The notes beneath the pieces are model-generated. The model was given only the letters and a program-made list of their open reading frames with translations, searched no databases and was not told the DNA's origin. Below are positions 12,401-21,820 of a DNA stretch of 59,489 bases, piece by piece; position 1 is the stretch's first letter, and each line of letters opens with the position of its first letter. The DNA lies in NCBI GenBank assembly GCA_030141605.1, contig JAQGDQ010001146.1, forward strand, positions 1 through 59,489. The letters run 5' to 3'. Made by a program: the position numbers and the translations under genes. This DNA comes from Tubiluchus corallicola. Its lineage: Eukaryota; Priapulida; Priapulimorpha; Priapulimorphida; Tubiluchidae.

Positions 12401-15400
12401 GTTATGTTTGTATATTTGTATGTTTAAGTTTGTATGTTGTGGTTATGTTTGCATGTTTGTACGTTTAAATTTGTATGCTGTCATTATGTTGTTATGTTGT
12501 ATATTTGTATGTTTAAGTTTGTATGTTGTGGTTATGTTTGTATGTTTAAATTTTTATGCCGTGGTTATGTTTGTATGCTTGTACGTTTAAGGTTGTATGT
12601 TTAAATTTGTATGCTGTGGTTAAGACGTTAAGTTATACTTCTCGGAGCTGTTGAAAGTTCTAGCATAAGAACTCCTGAAGATATTGGCACAGTTTTTTAG
12701 GAAATTGCCGTAAAAGTTAAAAAAAATGAAACTAGTTTACAAATATTTGCACTCTTATTATTGCCCTGGAGAATGTTTCTGTAAATGTGACGAAATATCA
12801 TCTGTCTGCAGTGCCCAACGTTCTCGTTACTGCATTTCCAGGTGAGGTCGAAGTTAATTAACACTCTGAGTCAGATGCCGGTCAACAGTTCCTCGTCCAT
12901 GAGACAGGTGTCGGCCATGTTGAGCAAAGTTACCACGGTGCCGGCGCAACTTTATCCAGAAGCCAAGGTAAGATAAATGCCGTTCTAACTGTGGCGGTTG
13001 CCCTTTAATATAACCACGCAGTTTTTTTCATGTTATCAGCAGTCGACGGTCTCAAAGGTGAAGACGACAGTTGCAGTAACTCAAGCTCTTTATTATCGCT
13101 ATAAAGTTTAGATCTGCATTCATTATAGACGTGTTAAATTATAATTTCGTGATGATATGTCTTGAATAAAAAACTTTAACTGTTTTTAATTATTTATATT
13201 GTAGGTAATCAACCTATCGTTCACAACGAATGTAATAAATTTTTTGAAGTTTTCCCCTCTGGCACCACATACTATTCAACTAGTACTAAAACCACTAGGA
13301 TTTCAAATTAATTTTGCCCTCTTACATTTTGCACCATTCACACTAAATTTGAGTAAATTAGCAATATTCTCTGTATCACTGTAGTTTATTAGCACTTATG
13401 TTACTGCAGATTGTTAGTGTTAATTATCTCTTTGTTGTAGTAGGTGAAACTTCAAAATATTTCATTGTAGGTATTATAATATGTGTGCTTGTACAGTAAA
13501 ATCGTCTATAAGTCGGCAATTAAGTTTTTCTAGTTATTCACATATCCTGAATCTCCATTTCATGAGAATCATTTTGATACCAAGTTCATCACTCTATGTT
13601 ATTTCTAAGCTGAGATAATCCACGTTGAAGTTGAGGTGCAGGCTGCACACTGAAGAACATAATCTTGAGAAAATCGCTGTTAAAGTCAGCCATTTCTACT
13701 AAACATTTAGCAACCGTACAAATGTCCGTTACTACGGACTTTACTAGAGCACATTGAAGTTATGTTTAAATCCAGTAGACGGCTCTTCCTCAAGAAGATC
13801 TGGGCTTGGCAACAGGAAAAATCCGAAACAAAATGACTGCTTCCACGAGCTACTGTCTGAGCTTTTTACAATTGTATTACTAGTTTCTAGACAGAAAAGT
13901 GGGTAGAGAGTTATAAAATTAGTGTTTTTTGAACACTTTTTTAATAATTTGATGCTAGAATATAAAAGTCCAATATATTTAGCATTTGTCTTTATAAAAA
14001 ACAAAAAATTGACATTTGACCCAATTTTTGGTGCATTCTACTTTGAAGCATCATCACATAGTTTTAACTATGGCGACTCGTGGATGGTTTTGGTTTGCAA
14101 GCACACATATAATGACAATAAATTACTTACTTACATACTTGCTTACTTACTCACCAACATTGACATTTTTTACATATTTTAGTGTGAATAAAGTAATAAT
14201 CGTAGGGAACTATTTGAGTGTTAGGGCTGGGTTTGGGTTAAGGATAAGATTAGGGTTAGGGTTTGGGTTGAGGCTTGGGTTAGGGCTGGGTTAAGATTAA
14301 AGATAGGATTAGGGTTAAGGTTAGGGGTAGGATAACGGTAAGGGTTAGAATCAGGGTTGGGGTTGGGGTTAAGGTTTGGGTTAGGGCTGGCTTAAGGTTA
14401 AGAATAGGATTAGGGTTAGGGTTAGGGTTAGGATAAGGATTAGGGTAAGGGTTAGGATCAGGGTTGGGGTTGGGGTTAAGGTTTGGGTTAGGGCTGGCTT
14501 AAGGTTAAGGATAGGATTAGGGCTAGGGTTAGGATAAGGATTAGGGTAAGGGTTAGGATTAGGGTTAGGGTATTGAAATTGTGTGGGGTATTGTAAACTT
14601 CTTCCCAATTTATCAACTTGAACTTTTTTTCACATTTTAGTGTGAATAATATAATAATCGTATTGAACTATTTTAGATTGAAGCCGTGGGGAAAATGGTG
14701 GAAATTGTTGAAGCCAGCAACGCAACAGTTGAAGGGGTTCATGTGGATGACATGACACAATCTTTTCAGTATGTGCATTTTTGATTTTTCATCTCCTTAG
14801 ACGTTTTGGCATTCTGAAAATTCGAATGCAACACAGTGTGAAGGCCTGCTTAGCATTGATGATTGTGGCAAGACCAGTATCTATCTGTTTGTGCCGCCAA
14901 ACATGTCGTAGTCATTCAGCTGTTTCTATGACTTCCCCCCCCCCGAACTTGACAATTTAACAAAATGTGATAATTTCTTCTGCATTATCCATATCTAAAC
15001 ATACTAGTTTACCAGATTCCTAGTTTTGTATTTGGGAAAATGAATGTTGAGTGTATGCTGATAAAAAAGTAAAAAAAAACACATGGAAATCGCTGAATGT
15101 ATCATCTTTGTTTGTATAGATACTAGCCCGTAACCTGCTCACTTTGCTCTGTTATTGCAGCCTTTTGTAATTGTTGCCTTTTACAATCATTTGGTAGTAC
15201 ATTGCGTTGTGAAGAAAAACACTGCACGGCAGGTTTAGTGTTCAACGTCTGTTTATTTTGAGATAACTCACTTTTGTGACCTCACTGTTCCAAATATATT
15301 ACAATGATAAAAGATATGTGATGAGAGATAACCTCTTCCAATGAGCCAAGTTTGCCAAAGTTAAAGCCAGTTCAAGAGTCTGGCTTGCCCGATACTGTGT

Positions 15401-18324
15401 GTGAGCTAGTCAGAGAGTTTACTGAGTGACTGCCAGTGAGTTACTGAGTGTGTGAGCTAGTCAGAGAGTTTACTGAGTGACTGTCAGTGAGTTACTGAGT
15501 GTGTGAGGTAGTCAGAGAGTTTACTGAGTGACTGCCAGTGAATTTCTGTGTGTTTTGAGCTGGTCAGAGAGTTTACTGAGTGACTGCCAGTGAGTTTCTG
15601 AGTGTGTGAGCTAGTCAGAGAGTTTACTGAGTGGCTGCCAGTGAGTTTCTGAGTGTTTTGAGCTGGTCAGAGAGTTTACTGAGTGACTGCCAGTGAGTTT
15701 CTGAGTGTGTGAGCTAGTCAGAGAGTTTACTGAGTGACTGCCAGTGAGTTTCTGAGTGTTTTGAGCTGGTCAGAGAGTTTACTGAGTGACTGCCAGTGAG
15801 TTTGTGAGAGTGTGAACTAGTCAGAGAGTTTATTGAGTGACTGCCAGTGAGTTTCTGAGTGTGTGAGCTAGTCAGAGAGTTTACTGAGTGGCTGCCAGTG
15901 AGTTTCTGAGTGTTTTGAGCTAGTCAGAGAGTTTACTGAGTGACTGCTAGTGAGTTTCTGAGTGTGTGAACTAGTCAGAGAGTTTAGTGAGTGACTGCCA
16001 GTGAGTTTCTGAGTGTGTGAGCTAGTCAGAGAGTTTACTGAGTGACTGTCAGTGAGTTTCTGAGTGTGTGAGCTAGTCAGAGAGTTTACTGAGTGACTGC
16101 CAGTGAGTTTCTGAGTGTTTTGAGCTGGTCAGAGAGTTTACTGAGTGACTGCCAGTGAGATTGTGAGAGTGTGAACTAGTCAGAGAGTTTATTGAGTGAC
16201 TGCCAGTGAGTTTCTGAGTGTGTGAGCTAGTCAGAGAGTTTACTGTGTGGCTGTCAGGGAGTTTCTGAGTGTTTTGAGCTGGTCAGAGAGTTTACTGAGT
16301 GACTGCCAGTGAGTTTCTGAGTGTGTGAACTAGTCAGAGAGTTTAGTGAGTGACTGCCAGTGAGTTTCTGAGTGTGTGAGCTAGTCAGAGAGTTTACTGA
16401 GTGACTGTCAGTGAGTTTCTGAGTGTGTGAGCTAGTCAGAAAGTTTACTGAGTGACTGCCAGTGAGTTTCTGAGTGTTTTGAGCTGGTCAGAGAGTTTAC
16501 TGAGTGACTGCCAGTGAGTTTGTGAGAGTGTGAACTAGTCAGAGAGTTTATTGAGTGACTGCCAGTGAGTTTCTGAGTGTGTGAGCTAGTCAGAGAGTTT
16601 ACTGAGTGGCTGCCAGGGAGTTTCTGAGTGTTTTGAGCTGGTCACAGAGTTTACTGAGTGACTGCCAGGGAGTTACTGAGTGTGTGAGCTAGTCAGAGAG
16701 TTTACTGAGTGACTGCCAGTGAGTTTCTGAGTATGTGAACTAGTCAGAGAGTTTACTGAGTGACTGCCAGTGAGTTTCTGAGTGTGTGAACTAGTCAGAG
16801 AGTTTACTCAGTGACTGCCAGTGAGTTTCTGAGTGTGTGAACTAACTAGTCAGAGAGTTTACTGAGTGATCGCCAGTGAGTTTCTGAGTGTGTGAGCTAG
16901 TCAGAGAGTTTACTGAGTGACTGCCAGTGAGTTTCTGAGTGTGTGAGCTAGTCAGAGAGTTTACTGAGTGACTGCCAGTGAGTTTCTGAGTTTGTGAGCT
17001 AGTCAGAGAGTTTACTGAATGACTGCCAGTGAGTTACTGAGTGTGTGAGCTAGTCAGAGAGTTTACTGAGCGACTGCCAGTGAGTTACTGAGTGTGAGTT
17101 AATCAGAGAGTTTACTGAGTGACTGCCAGTGAGTTACTGAGTGTGAGTTAATCAGAGAGTTTACTGAGTGTCAGCTTTTTTATTTTATTTTTAACAGCCA
17201 ATGCTTCACTAAACCAGGAAGCTTTTTTAATTAGGTGACATTTCTGGTGTGCCGGCTGGTACAGACAGCAGTTAATTATATCTGTGTCCTAGTTTGCAAG
17301 CTTAATGTCAGCTCCAACAAGGAAGTGCTGCACACTGGCATTGTATATGATGATAAATCTAAATCTAAAGGAACAGGGAATTTACTTGTCGACAAAGCAA
17401 ATCAATAACCTTATAGCAGTTCACTAATATAATTTTTTGCACTCTTCGAACAATGGGGTCCAAGTAGTTAGTCCTGTCATGCTTTGTTGTCGTTTTAAAT
17501 GTTTTTTCAGACAAAGAGTAATAAGCGTGTATTATACAGACCCACCCGTTCATTGAAACCTGTGTGCACATTCACTTTAGGGTAAATTTCAAGAAAAACC
17601 ATTTTAGTCAAGTTAATGCTTCAGACTCCCCCAACTGCAGATTCGTTCGCTAAATCTATATGTACATTTACATTCTGATCTCGTTTTGCCGGACCTCCCT
17701 TTTAACGGACATTGGTAGAGTCGGACAACATCTGGTCCGTAGAAAGTCCCGCATACTACCGATACAGTCCGCTATTTCGAGAGCTCACCTCTAGTTGGCG
17801 GGCCGTCACTTTGTTTATATCCAAGCAACGTGTAACGACACGTGTGCCTCTTGTATGTCAGCGTGTTTAGTGGTTTAATCAGCATGTGCAAGTGGTTTAG
17901 AGACAGTTATGCTGAGTTATTTGAGTTAATTGCCGACAGTTTTTATATACTTTTACATAGGAGCGGCCCGCACGAGATGTTGTTGAGACAATTAGACGAC
18001 TGATTCTACATTACTGTGAGTCTAATACACGGCGCCTACTATATTAGCTTAGTATCAGAAAATATGAACAATCGGCAAATTCGGACTGAAGTCTCGCCAC
18101 TTTTGTCCAGGAAACCGAGATATGAGTGTATTTTGGAGAAACTGCTGTAAGGAATACCCAGTAAACGGGCAGATCCATTAATGGGATTCATTGACAAGTT
18201 CTGGTTGTATTTGAGGACGGTGCTATCTGTCAGTGTGCCAAGTTTCAGCTCTGTAGATGCAATAGTTGAGGCATGCATAAAGAGACTACAGACACATGCA
18301 CACGCACACGCACACACACACACT

Positions 18325-18356
<32 letters not shown>

Positions 18357-20917
18357 CAAAAAAACACACACAAACACACATGCACGCGCACGCGCGCCCA
18401 CACACACACACATATGTATATACATGCACACGCAGACCTCTCAAGCCTTCATAAGTAGTAGTAGTAGAAGAAGCAATAGAAGTTTCAGTGTAGATGTAAG
18501 TGGGATTCTTTTGTGTATCGTCGTTTAGTTATGTATATTTCTTAATTTGATTTAGATGAAAAAGTGATAAAATCATGGCAGAAAGACGAATTAAAGAGCA
18601 TCCGGAGCATACTTTTATGGGGATTTTTTGATAATTTCATCAATAAGATGAAAGATAAGATGATTTAGATCAAAAATTGCAGTTTATTCATTATTTTTAG
18701 TTCTTTTATAGGTCGGTTTTGAGCGGAGTTTCAAACGTGCTTGGTGGCGTGATTGAAGAAGCGAGGATCGTTCGAAATGACACGGATTTGAAGGCACACA
18801 TAAGTGAAAACTTTATAGCTTTGCATGATAATATGGCGGTCGAAGATGTAATAGATCAGGCAAGTTCAGAGGATAAAATGCAGGGTTGTACCGGGCCCGG
18901 TTCTGATTCTGAGATCCAGTAATTTTGATGGGTCCGTATCTGATCCGGAAATATAGTTTTACAAATAGAAAAACAGAAATACAAACAGCGCAAAAATAGA
19001 TGAATATTTTCGCCCAATTTTTGTCAAATTTTGCTCTGTTTGTTTGCAGTGCATTGAAACATGAACAAAATGCTAAAGAAACGAAGCACCGTTTACATTA
19101 ATTTGTAGATCTGGAACCTGATCCTGCGCACGCAGATCCGTATCCGATCAGGGTCCGTCAAAAATGGATCCAATGCATCCTTAGTAAAGTGCTCTGTTAT
19201 CTCAGTACAAGAGTGTTGCTCCTTTCTGATTTTCATTTTCTGAGAAAGCTTCAAAGGTTCACCCCACTTAGATTTCATTTCTATGGATAAATGGGTCCAA
19301 CATCTAATAGGTGAACGTTTAAGTCGATGCTTGTTCATTCTGATTTTTCTCAGAACTGGTGTGAAATAGTTTGTGTGTGTTGTCTATGCAAACCTTTGTC
19401 TATCTATTTGTCTTATTTATACCAGTCTTTGTCTATCTATTTGTCTTATTTATACCAGTCTTTGTCTATCTATTTGTCTTATTTATACCAGTCTTTGTCT
19501 ATCTATTTGTCTTATCTATTTCATGCAAAATCTATACTGCTACAAGATGGTTTGCACGTACACATTTTAACGATAAGTCATTTGAAACGCGTCGAAACAA
19601 ACATTTCGTTTTCTTCCTCTGATTTACATCATGCATAGGCGACGTCATGTAATGGTGCCATCGGAACAGTATTACGGGAGATTTAAAATGAAAACAAAGA
19701 AAAATTACTTTCAATGCGAGTACAATATATGCATAAAATTACTATGAAGTAATATTATTCTTTAGCGTGATTTTTTTTTGAAACCTACTACAGATAACCC
19801 TTTTCTCGTCCTTTCAAATAAATTGAAATTGCTTAATTGAAATCTATGCTGCTTACAATAATTACTTCGTCATTGTAATAAATGAGTTAGCACTTCTTTT
19901 CAACAGCAAATGACCCCATATGGTCATCCGTAATGTCCAGTTTTCCTGTGGCCGAGTGTGTTTGCCAATGAGCTATTATTGCTGTAACAAGTAGCTGTTG
20001 CTGACCATGTAAAATGCAAAAGACTGCACAGGCTTGGACGTGCAATTATAGAGTTGCCATATTTGGAGGCATTTAATTATAGCCAAATCTTATTTATACA
20101 TGATCGTATTCTCTCTCAACAATTATGTCAGGGTTCCCACGGTCAGGAAAAATACAGGCTATCCTGGAAAGTCGTGGAAAAGTCAGGGAAAATGAAGAAA
20201 ACGGCGCGTAAGGTCAGGGAAATTGGAAAAGGTTGCAAAAATAATCACCGTGAACCGATATTTTTCCAAACATATTTTTTAACGATTCGTGTTCAAATGA
20301 AATTTTGCTATGGCAGGCTCCTAGTTTCCATTTCTGTTTCAAAAATAATGTTTGGATGAAGAAAGTTTATTTAATGTGATTAGTGTAATTTCGTTAGCAC
20401 TACTGCAGCTGTGCAGACGCATTATATATCACTATATGTATGAATGTCCATACACAAAAATGTTTGAATATGTATACTGGTAATACAATTTCTGCTTATC
20501 TTGGTCATGAAAAATCAATATTTGGTCAGGGAACGCCATGCAAATGTATTTTAAAATTCTGTGGGAACCCTGTATGTGTGCAAAACGATTGAAGATAAAA
20601 TTAGCACTGAAATAAATGCTTTCACATTATTAAAAAGCTGTGCATTTGAAAAAGTCGTACAATTTTGCAAAACAGTGCAATGGTTCACATTAACCCTATT
20701 TCTCGTAGTTACCATGGCCGAAGCAAAGCGTTGGTTCAATAATATTACGTTGTATTTACGTTTCAGGCTAAAGACATTGCTGGGAAATCCGTTCAGGTTA
20801 TTGATGGAATTTGCGACGTTCTGTTTGACCACGTGATCCAGGATGAGGAACCGTCTTCATTTGTCACTCCACTAGTGACGGTTTCCGTCTTGCGCCAGAA
20901 TGCAGGCCAGTTAGCAG
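3226..20917 (+). CDS. Polycystin-1-like REJ-domain protein, internal part (10 exons)
   Basis: Ten exons (listed below) join without a frame break through introns of phase 1,1,1,0,1,0,0,2,0 and leave an open phase-1 donor at the end, giving about 444 residues. Sequence seen: a Cys-x2-Cys pair (CNSCERG) followed by a Trp, then [17 protein letters not shown], then a second Cys-rich strand block (SVSCTGF, PLVYEF), then [19 protein letters not shown], followed by helical segments ([21 protein letters not shown]). Known: this order is the REJ module of polycystin-1 and PKD1-like proteins, which lies before the GAIN/GPS domain and the 11-TM region with the PLAT domain. Inferred: an extracellular part of a large membrane glycoprotein. 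N-terminal PKD or lectin domains and the GPS, TM and PLAT exons are not in the window. It could also be a sperm REJ-like protein. Confidence 0.8.
3468..4015. other. Intron A-B
   Basis: AT-rich intron of 548 bp ending in a T-rich tract and TTTTCAG. No repeat or other gene recognised. Confidence 0.6.
4016..4099 (+). CDS. REJ gene exon B
   Basis: 84-bp exon between TTTTCAG and G|GTAAATG, phase 1 to phase 1. Encodes [20 protein letters not shown] and then SVSPEA. The N-x-x-P-x-x-G-x-C pattern is a hallmark of REJ modules in polycystin-1 relatives. Confidence 0.82.
4100..5815. other. Intron B-C
   Basis: 1.7-kb intron. It contains a GT-rich stretch near 5050-5105 and a MITE copy at about 5205-5435 (listed separately). 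An open frame of about 74 codons on the reverse strand near 4761-4985 has no recognisable domain. Confidence 0.5.
5205..5435 (-). mobile_element. Pogo/Tigger-like MITE fragment
   Basis: Read on the reverse strand this begins TACAGTAGGTGCTGCTTAAC and aligns over about 150 bp with the forward-strand segment at 57553-57700, including the shared block CAGCTTAGTATGCACTAC. The terminus starting TACAGTA and TA-rich flanks fit a pogo/Tigger-type non-autonomous element. Boundaries are approximate. Confidence 0.5.
5816..5932 (+). CDS. REJ gene exon C
   Basis: Acceptor CTGCGTGCAG, donor AAAGA|GTATGT; phase 1 in and out. Encodes [20 protein letters not shown], then [19 protein letters not shown]. The C-T-G-F-x-D and PLVYEF motifs correspond to the second cysteine strand and following strand of REJ modules. 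Confidence 0.82.
6010..6405. mobile_element. TIR MITE, about 395 bp (Tc1/pogo-like)
   Basis: The left end reads ACTCGTATATCGGTCTGCCGG and the right end, reversed, ACTCGTATCTCGGTTTGCCGG: terminal inverted repeats of about 21 bp with few mismatches. There is no transposase frame. A related copy lies in inverted orientation at 17687-18128, sharing internal blocks such as GGCCCGCCAACTAG. Confidence 0.7.
6500..6850. repeat. Degenerate minisatellite, about 40-45 bp units
   Basis: Repeated variants of TGTGCTGGCYAGTAGTGACTCA followed by GTAATCTATG, strongly diverged between units, about eight copies. Confidence 0.6.
7446..7591 (+). CDS. REJ gene exon D
   Basis: Acceptor AATTTTTAG, donor ACG|GTGAGT (perfect consensus), phase 1 in and 0 out. 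Encodes [20 protein letters not shown], then [20 protein letters not shown]. The 'xLPPGx(8)Y.I.V.V.D' pattern is characteristic of the REJ module. A small TIR element begins five bases into the following intron. Confidence 0.85.
7597..7813. mobile_element. Mariner-like MITE, about 215 bp, at a splice donor
   Basis: Imperfect terminal inverted repeats: TAAAGTGGAGTTTACCCAGC at the left and, reversed, TAAAGTGGCATTTACATAGC at the right, with a TA at each edge as expected of a TA target duplication. The interior is GC-richer than the surroundings (repeated CGGATGCG). No coding capacity. Confidence 0.65.
8085..8470. repeat. 32-bp minisatellite, about 12 copies
   Basis: Near-identical units of GAAAGAAGTCACAATTAATT plus TATGGTGTCCCT. 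Both sides carry a related non-tandem copy, TCACAATTTTGACCAGGAAA, suggesting the array grew inside an older direct repeat. Confidence 0.95.
9101..9212 (+). CDS. REJ gene exon E
   Basis: Acceptor TTCATTTCAG, donor CAGG|GTGAGT; phase 0 in and 1 out. Encodes [20 protein letters not shown], then a charged helix ending GAGNLQ. It lies where REJ modules move into the helical stretch before the GPS-proximal region. Supported by splice sites and frame, less by motif. Confidence 0.72.
9213..10005. other. Intron E-F
   Basis: Mostly unrecognised. A reverse-strand stretch near 9780-9850 has an A-box-like TAGCACCAAGTGTGG and a B-box-like GGTTCAAAACT, which could be an old tRNA-derived SINE head; support is weak. 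Confidence 0.4.
10006..10121 (+). CDS. REJ gene exon F
   Basis: Acceptor TGTATTTAG, phase 1 in. Two donors are possible: CGAG|GTAAAT at 10110 and GAG|GTAATA at 10121. Only the second (phase 0) joins exon G without a stop, so it is chosen. Encodes [20 protein letters not shown], then [14 protein letters not shown]. Confidence 0.75.
10318..10606. repeat. 55-bp tandem repeat inside a Tigger-like MITE end
   Basis: About five units of CGTCGTTAAAATGAAACGGT plus GGGTCATTATGTGAAAAAAGG and GTGTCAAGTGTCCAG, decaying rightward. The right edge, reversed, reads TACAGTAAGTCCTCACTTAA, a terminus typical of Tigger/pogo MITEs with a TA flank. The tandem block looks like an internal expansion of that element. 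Confidence 0.7.
11700..12620. repeat. 33-bp minisatellite with 8-bp length variants
   Basis: About 25 copies of AAATTTGTATGCTGTGGTTA plus TGTTTGTATGTTT, some extended by TGTATGTT. Because 33 is divisible by three, the forward strand gives a long open frame repeating [11 protein letters not shown]. There is no start context or flanking coding sequence, so it is not called a gene. Confidence 0.95.
12842..12967 (+). CDS. REJ gene exon G
   Basis: Acceptor TGCATTTCCAG, donor AAG|GTAAGA, phase 0 both sides, 42 codons. Encodes [20 protein letters not shown], then [20 protein letters not shown]. An amphipathic helix with regularly spaced Leu, Met and Val matches the post-REJ helical region of PKD1-like proteins. 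GC content is higher than in the flanking intron. Confidence 0.78.
12968..14676. other. Intron G-H with telomere-like tract
   Basis: 1.7-kb intron; the 5' 1.2 kb is unique AT-rich sequence without a recognised feature, the rest is the telomere-like array. TTTTTCACATTTTAGTGTGAATA occurs in two forms, near 14170 and 14630, on either side of the array. Confidence 0.55.
14218..14575. repeat. Degenerate telomere-like (TTAGGG/TTGGGG) array
   Basis: Dense GGGTTAGGG, GGGTTGGGG and GGATAAGG variants. A longer block (TTTGGGTTAGGGCTGGCTTA) recurs with a spacing of about 111 bp, giving a higher-order period. All G-rich motifs are on the + strand. The degeneracy and the near-repeat at both flanks argue against a simple chromosome end. 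Confidence 0.85.
14677..14768 (+). CDS. REJ gene exon H
   Basis: Acceptor GAACTATTTTAG, donor TTTCA|GTATGT, phase 0 in and 2 out. Encodes [20 protein letters not shown] and [10 protein letters not shown]. One N-glycosylation sequon (NAT). Helical and acidic, continuing exon G. Confidence 0.72.
15395..17172. repeat. 51-bp minisatellite with 359-bp higher-order repeat
   Basis: About 35 copies of GTGTGTGAGCTAGTCAGAGA plus GTTTACTGAGTGACTGCCAG and TGAGTTTCTGA. Variants (TTTTGAGCTGG; TTTGTGAGAGTGTGAACTAG followed by TTTATTGAG) recur in order: the latter starts at 15801, 16160 and 16519, an exact 359-bp period covering seven monomers. Confidence 0.97.
17687..18128. mobile_element. TIR MITE, inverted relative of the 6.0-kb copy
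   Basis: Begins near TCTCGTTTTGCCGGACC and ends AGGAAACCGAGATATGAGTG. Internal blocks (CTAGTTGGCGGGCC, ATTAGACGAC near ATTCTACATTACTGTGAGTC) match the reverse complement of 6010-6405. No open transposase. Confidence 0.65.
18293..18432. repeat. CA-rich microsatellite
   Basis: Interrupted (CA)n with GCACGC and AAAAA interruptions. It creates spurious His/Thr-rich frames on + and Cys/Val-rich frames on -. Confidence 0.95.
18712..18859 (+). CDS. REJ gene exon I
   Basis: Acceptor TTCTTTTATAG, phase 2 in. Encodes [20 protein letters not shown], then [14 protein letters not shown] and VEDVIDQ. The donor is best read as CAG|GCAAGT, a GC donor with otherwise perfect consensus, leaving phase 0, which fits exon J. 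A weak GT alternative (CAA|GTTCAG) follows two bases later but would break the frame to J. Confidence 0.75.
19388..19515. repeat. 33-bp tandem repeat, four copies
   Basis: Nearly perfect units of TTTGTCTATCTATTTGTCTT plus ATTTATACCAGTC. Open in all forward frames because the unit is divisible by three; not a gene. Confidence 0.95.
20129..20572. mobile_element. hAT-like MITE, 444 bp
   Basis: Terminal inverted repeats CAGGGTTCCCAC at the left and GTGGGAACCCTG at the right, with subterminal GGTCAGG repeats on both sides. The CAGGG termini are typical of hAT elements. Flanking 8-mers do not match, so the target duplication has decayed. No transposase. Confidence 0.8.
20767..20917 (+). CDS. REJ gene exon J, last exon recognised
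   Basis: Acceptor TTTACGTTTCAG, donor GCAG|GTAAGG, phase 0 in and 1 out. Encodes [33 protein letters not shown] and [13 protein letters not shown]. The strong donor and open phase mean at least one more exon must follow, but none is recognised before the receptor array begins at 24.3 kb. In PKD1-like proteins the GAIN/GPS region would come next. Confidence 0.77.
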
Positions 20918-21505
20918 GTAAGGTGCAGTTTGCATGATTCTACCACGATGTTAGCATTGGTTTTTGGCCTCAACTTTAAGGATAATTCATGTAGTTAAAC
21001 AATACCACGTCGGTGAATAATTGAATGGGTGACTCAATCAGATGTCGTGACGTGGCACTCAATGATGCATGATATCTTCTTGCTGAATAAACTTCTTACT
21101 TTTAATTGAAGAAGCGCCCTCTGTCGAATTGTTTAATATCATATAAAGCAAAACGGAGGATACAAACGAGATATTATTCTCTGAACATGTTCTTCTCTTT
21201 ACATGATCTGCAGTTTTTAATATCAAAACAATGCCATTTTTAGTCTTTTGTGGGGGGGAGGCAGTAGTTTTTTTGTCATTTTTTGAAGGCAAATTATGCT
21301 AGTGATATTAAACTTCTGTTAAATTTTTGAAATCTGCTATTATCCATAATCATAAGGATAATAATAATAATATAATCATAAGGATTAATCTCTGACGTCA
21401 TGTTTTGTTAATTCGTCAAAGCTTAATTGGAAGTAATGAAGGAATTCGTATGCCCATCTCTTAGAATAAAAATCTTTAAATGTGAAGAAGACAACGATGT
21501 TCTCC

Positions 21506-21736
21506 GGGTGGTGTAGCTCAATGGTAACGTACTCACTTCCCATTCGGAAGGTCACTGGTTCAACTCCCGACTGAGTCGTACCAAAGACTAGAAAAATGGC
21601 ATTTCTTCGCCCAAGCGCTCAGCTTTATCGAAGTAACATGCTGGTAATAGTAATCGGGACCACCTTGGAATTAAATATTGAGTTACTTATAGTGTTATCC
21701 CTGGGCTATGTCCTAAAAGAAATCATTATTATTATG
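21506..21736 (+). mobile_element. tRNA-derived SINE
   Basis: A tRNA-like head with an A-box (TAGCTCAATGG) and B-box (GGTTCAACTCC) at normal spacing, followed by an unrelated body containing CCCTGGGCTATGTCCT and a short ATTATTATT tail. The anticodon stem ACTTC/GAAGG still pairs, but the acceptor stem does not, so it is a SINE and not a functional tRNA. Confidence 0.7.
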
Positions 21737-21820
21737 TTTGTGAGCGCTTTGACTAGTTGGAATTCTCCTGCAAGTTTCATTCTGAAGTATACCATGTAAA
21801 TAAATTAATAAACCTCTGGC

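Larger units (their letters stand above)
10122..12841. other. Intron F-G (2.7 kb)
   Basis: Large intron carrying the 55-bp and 33-bp repeat arrays. The segment 10620-11700 between them is unique; open frames of 65-83 codons there lack domains or splice support. Confidence 0.55.
14769..18711. other. Intron H-I (3.9 kb)
   Basis: Largest intron in view, dominated by the 51-bp minisatellite and including a MITE at 17687-18128 and a CA-rich tract at 18293-18432. 17180-17680 is unique, with nothing recognised. Confidence 0.6.
18860..20766. other. Intron I-J
   Basis: 1.9-kb intron with a GC-type donor. It contains a 33-bp repeat at 19388-19515 and a hAT-like MITE at 20129-20572. Around 18890-19160 there are partly inverted GGATCCG/CGGATC-rich segments of unclear origin. 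Confidence 0.55.

Noticed and set aside
11545-12590. Long + strand frame repeating [11 protein letters not shown], resembling a Cys-rich repeat protein
   Set aside because: The 33-bp unit is divisible by three, so open frames arise automatically; length variants of 8 bp break the frame repeatedly and it lies within an intron.
18181-18528. His/Thr-rich + frame and Cys/Ala/Val-rich - frame
   Set aside because: Product of the CA microsatellite only.
21506-21578. A functional tRNA gene
   Set aside because: A and B boxes are present, but the acceptor stem does not pair and a SINE-like body with an ATT tail follows.
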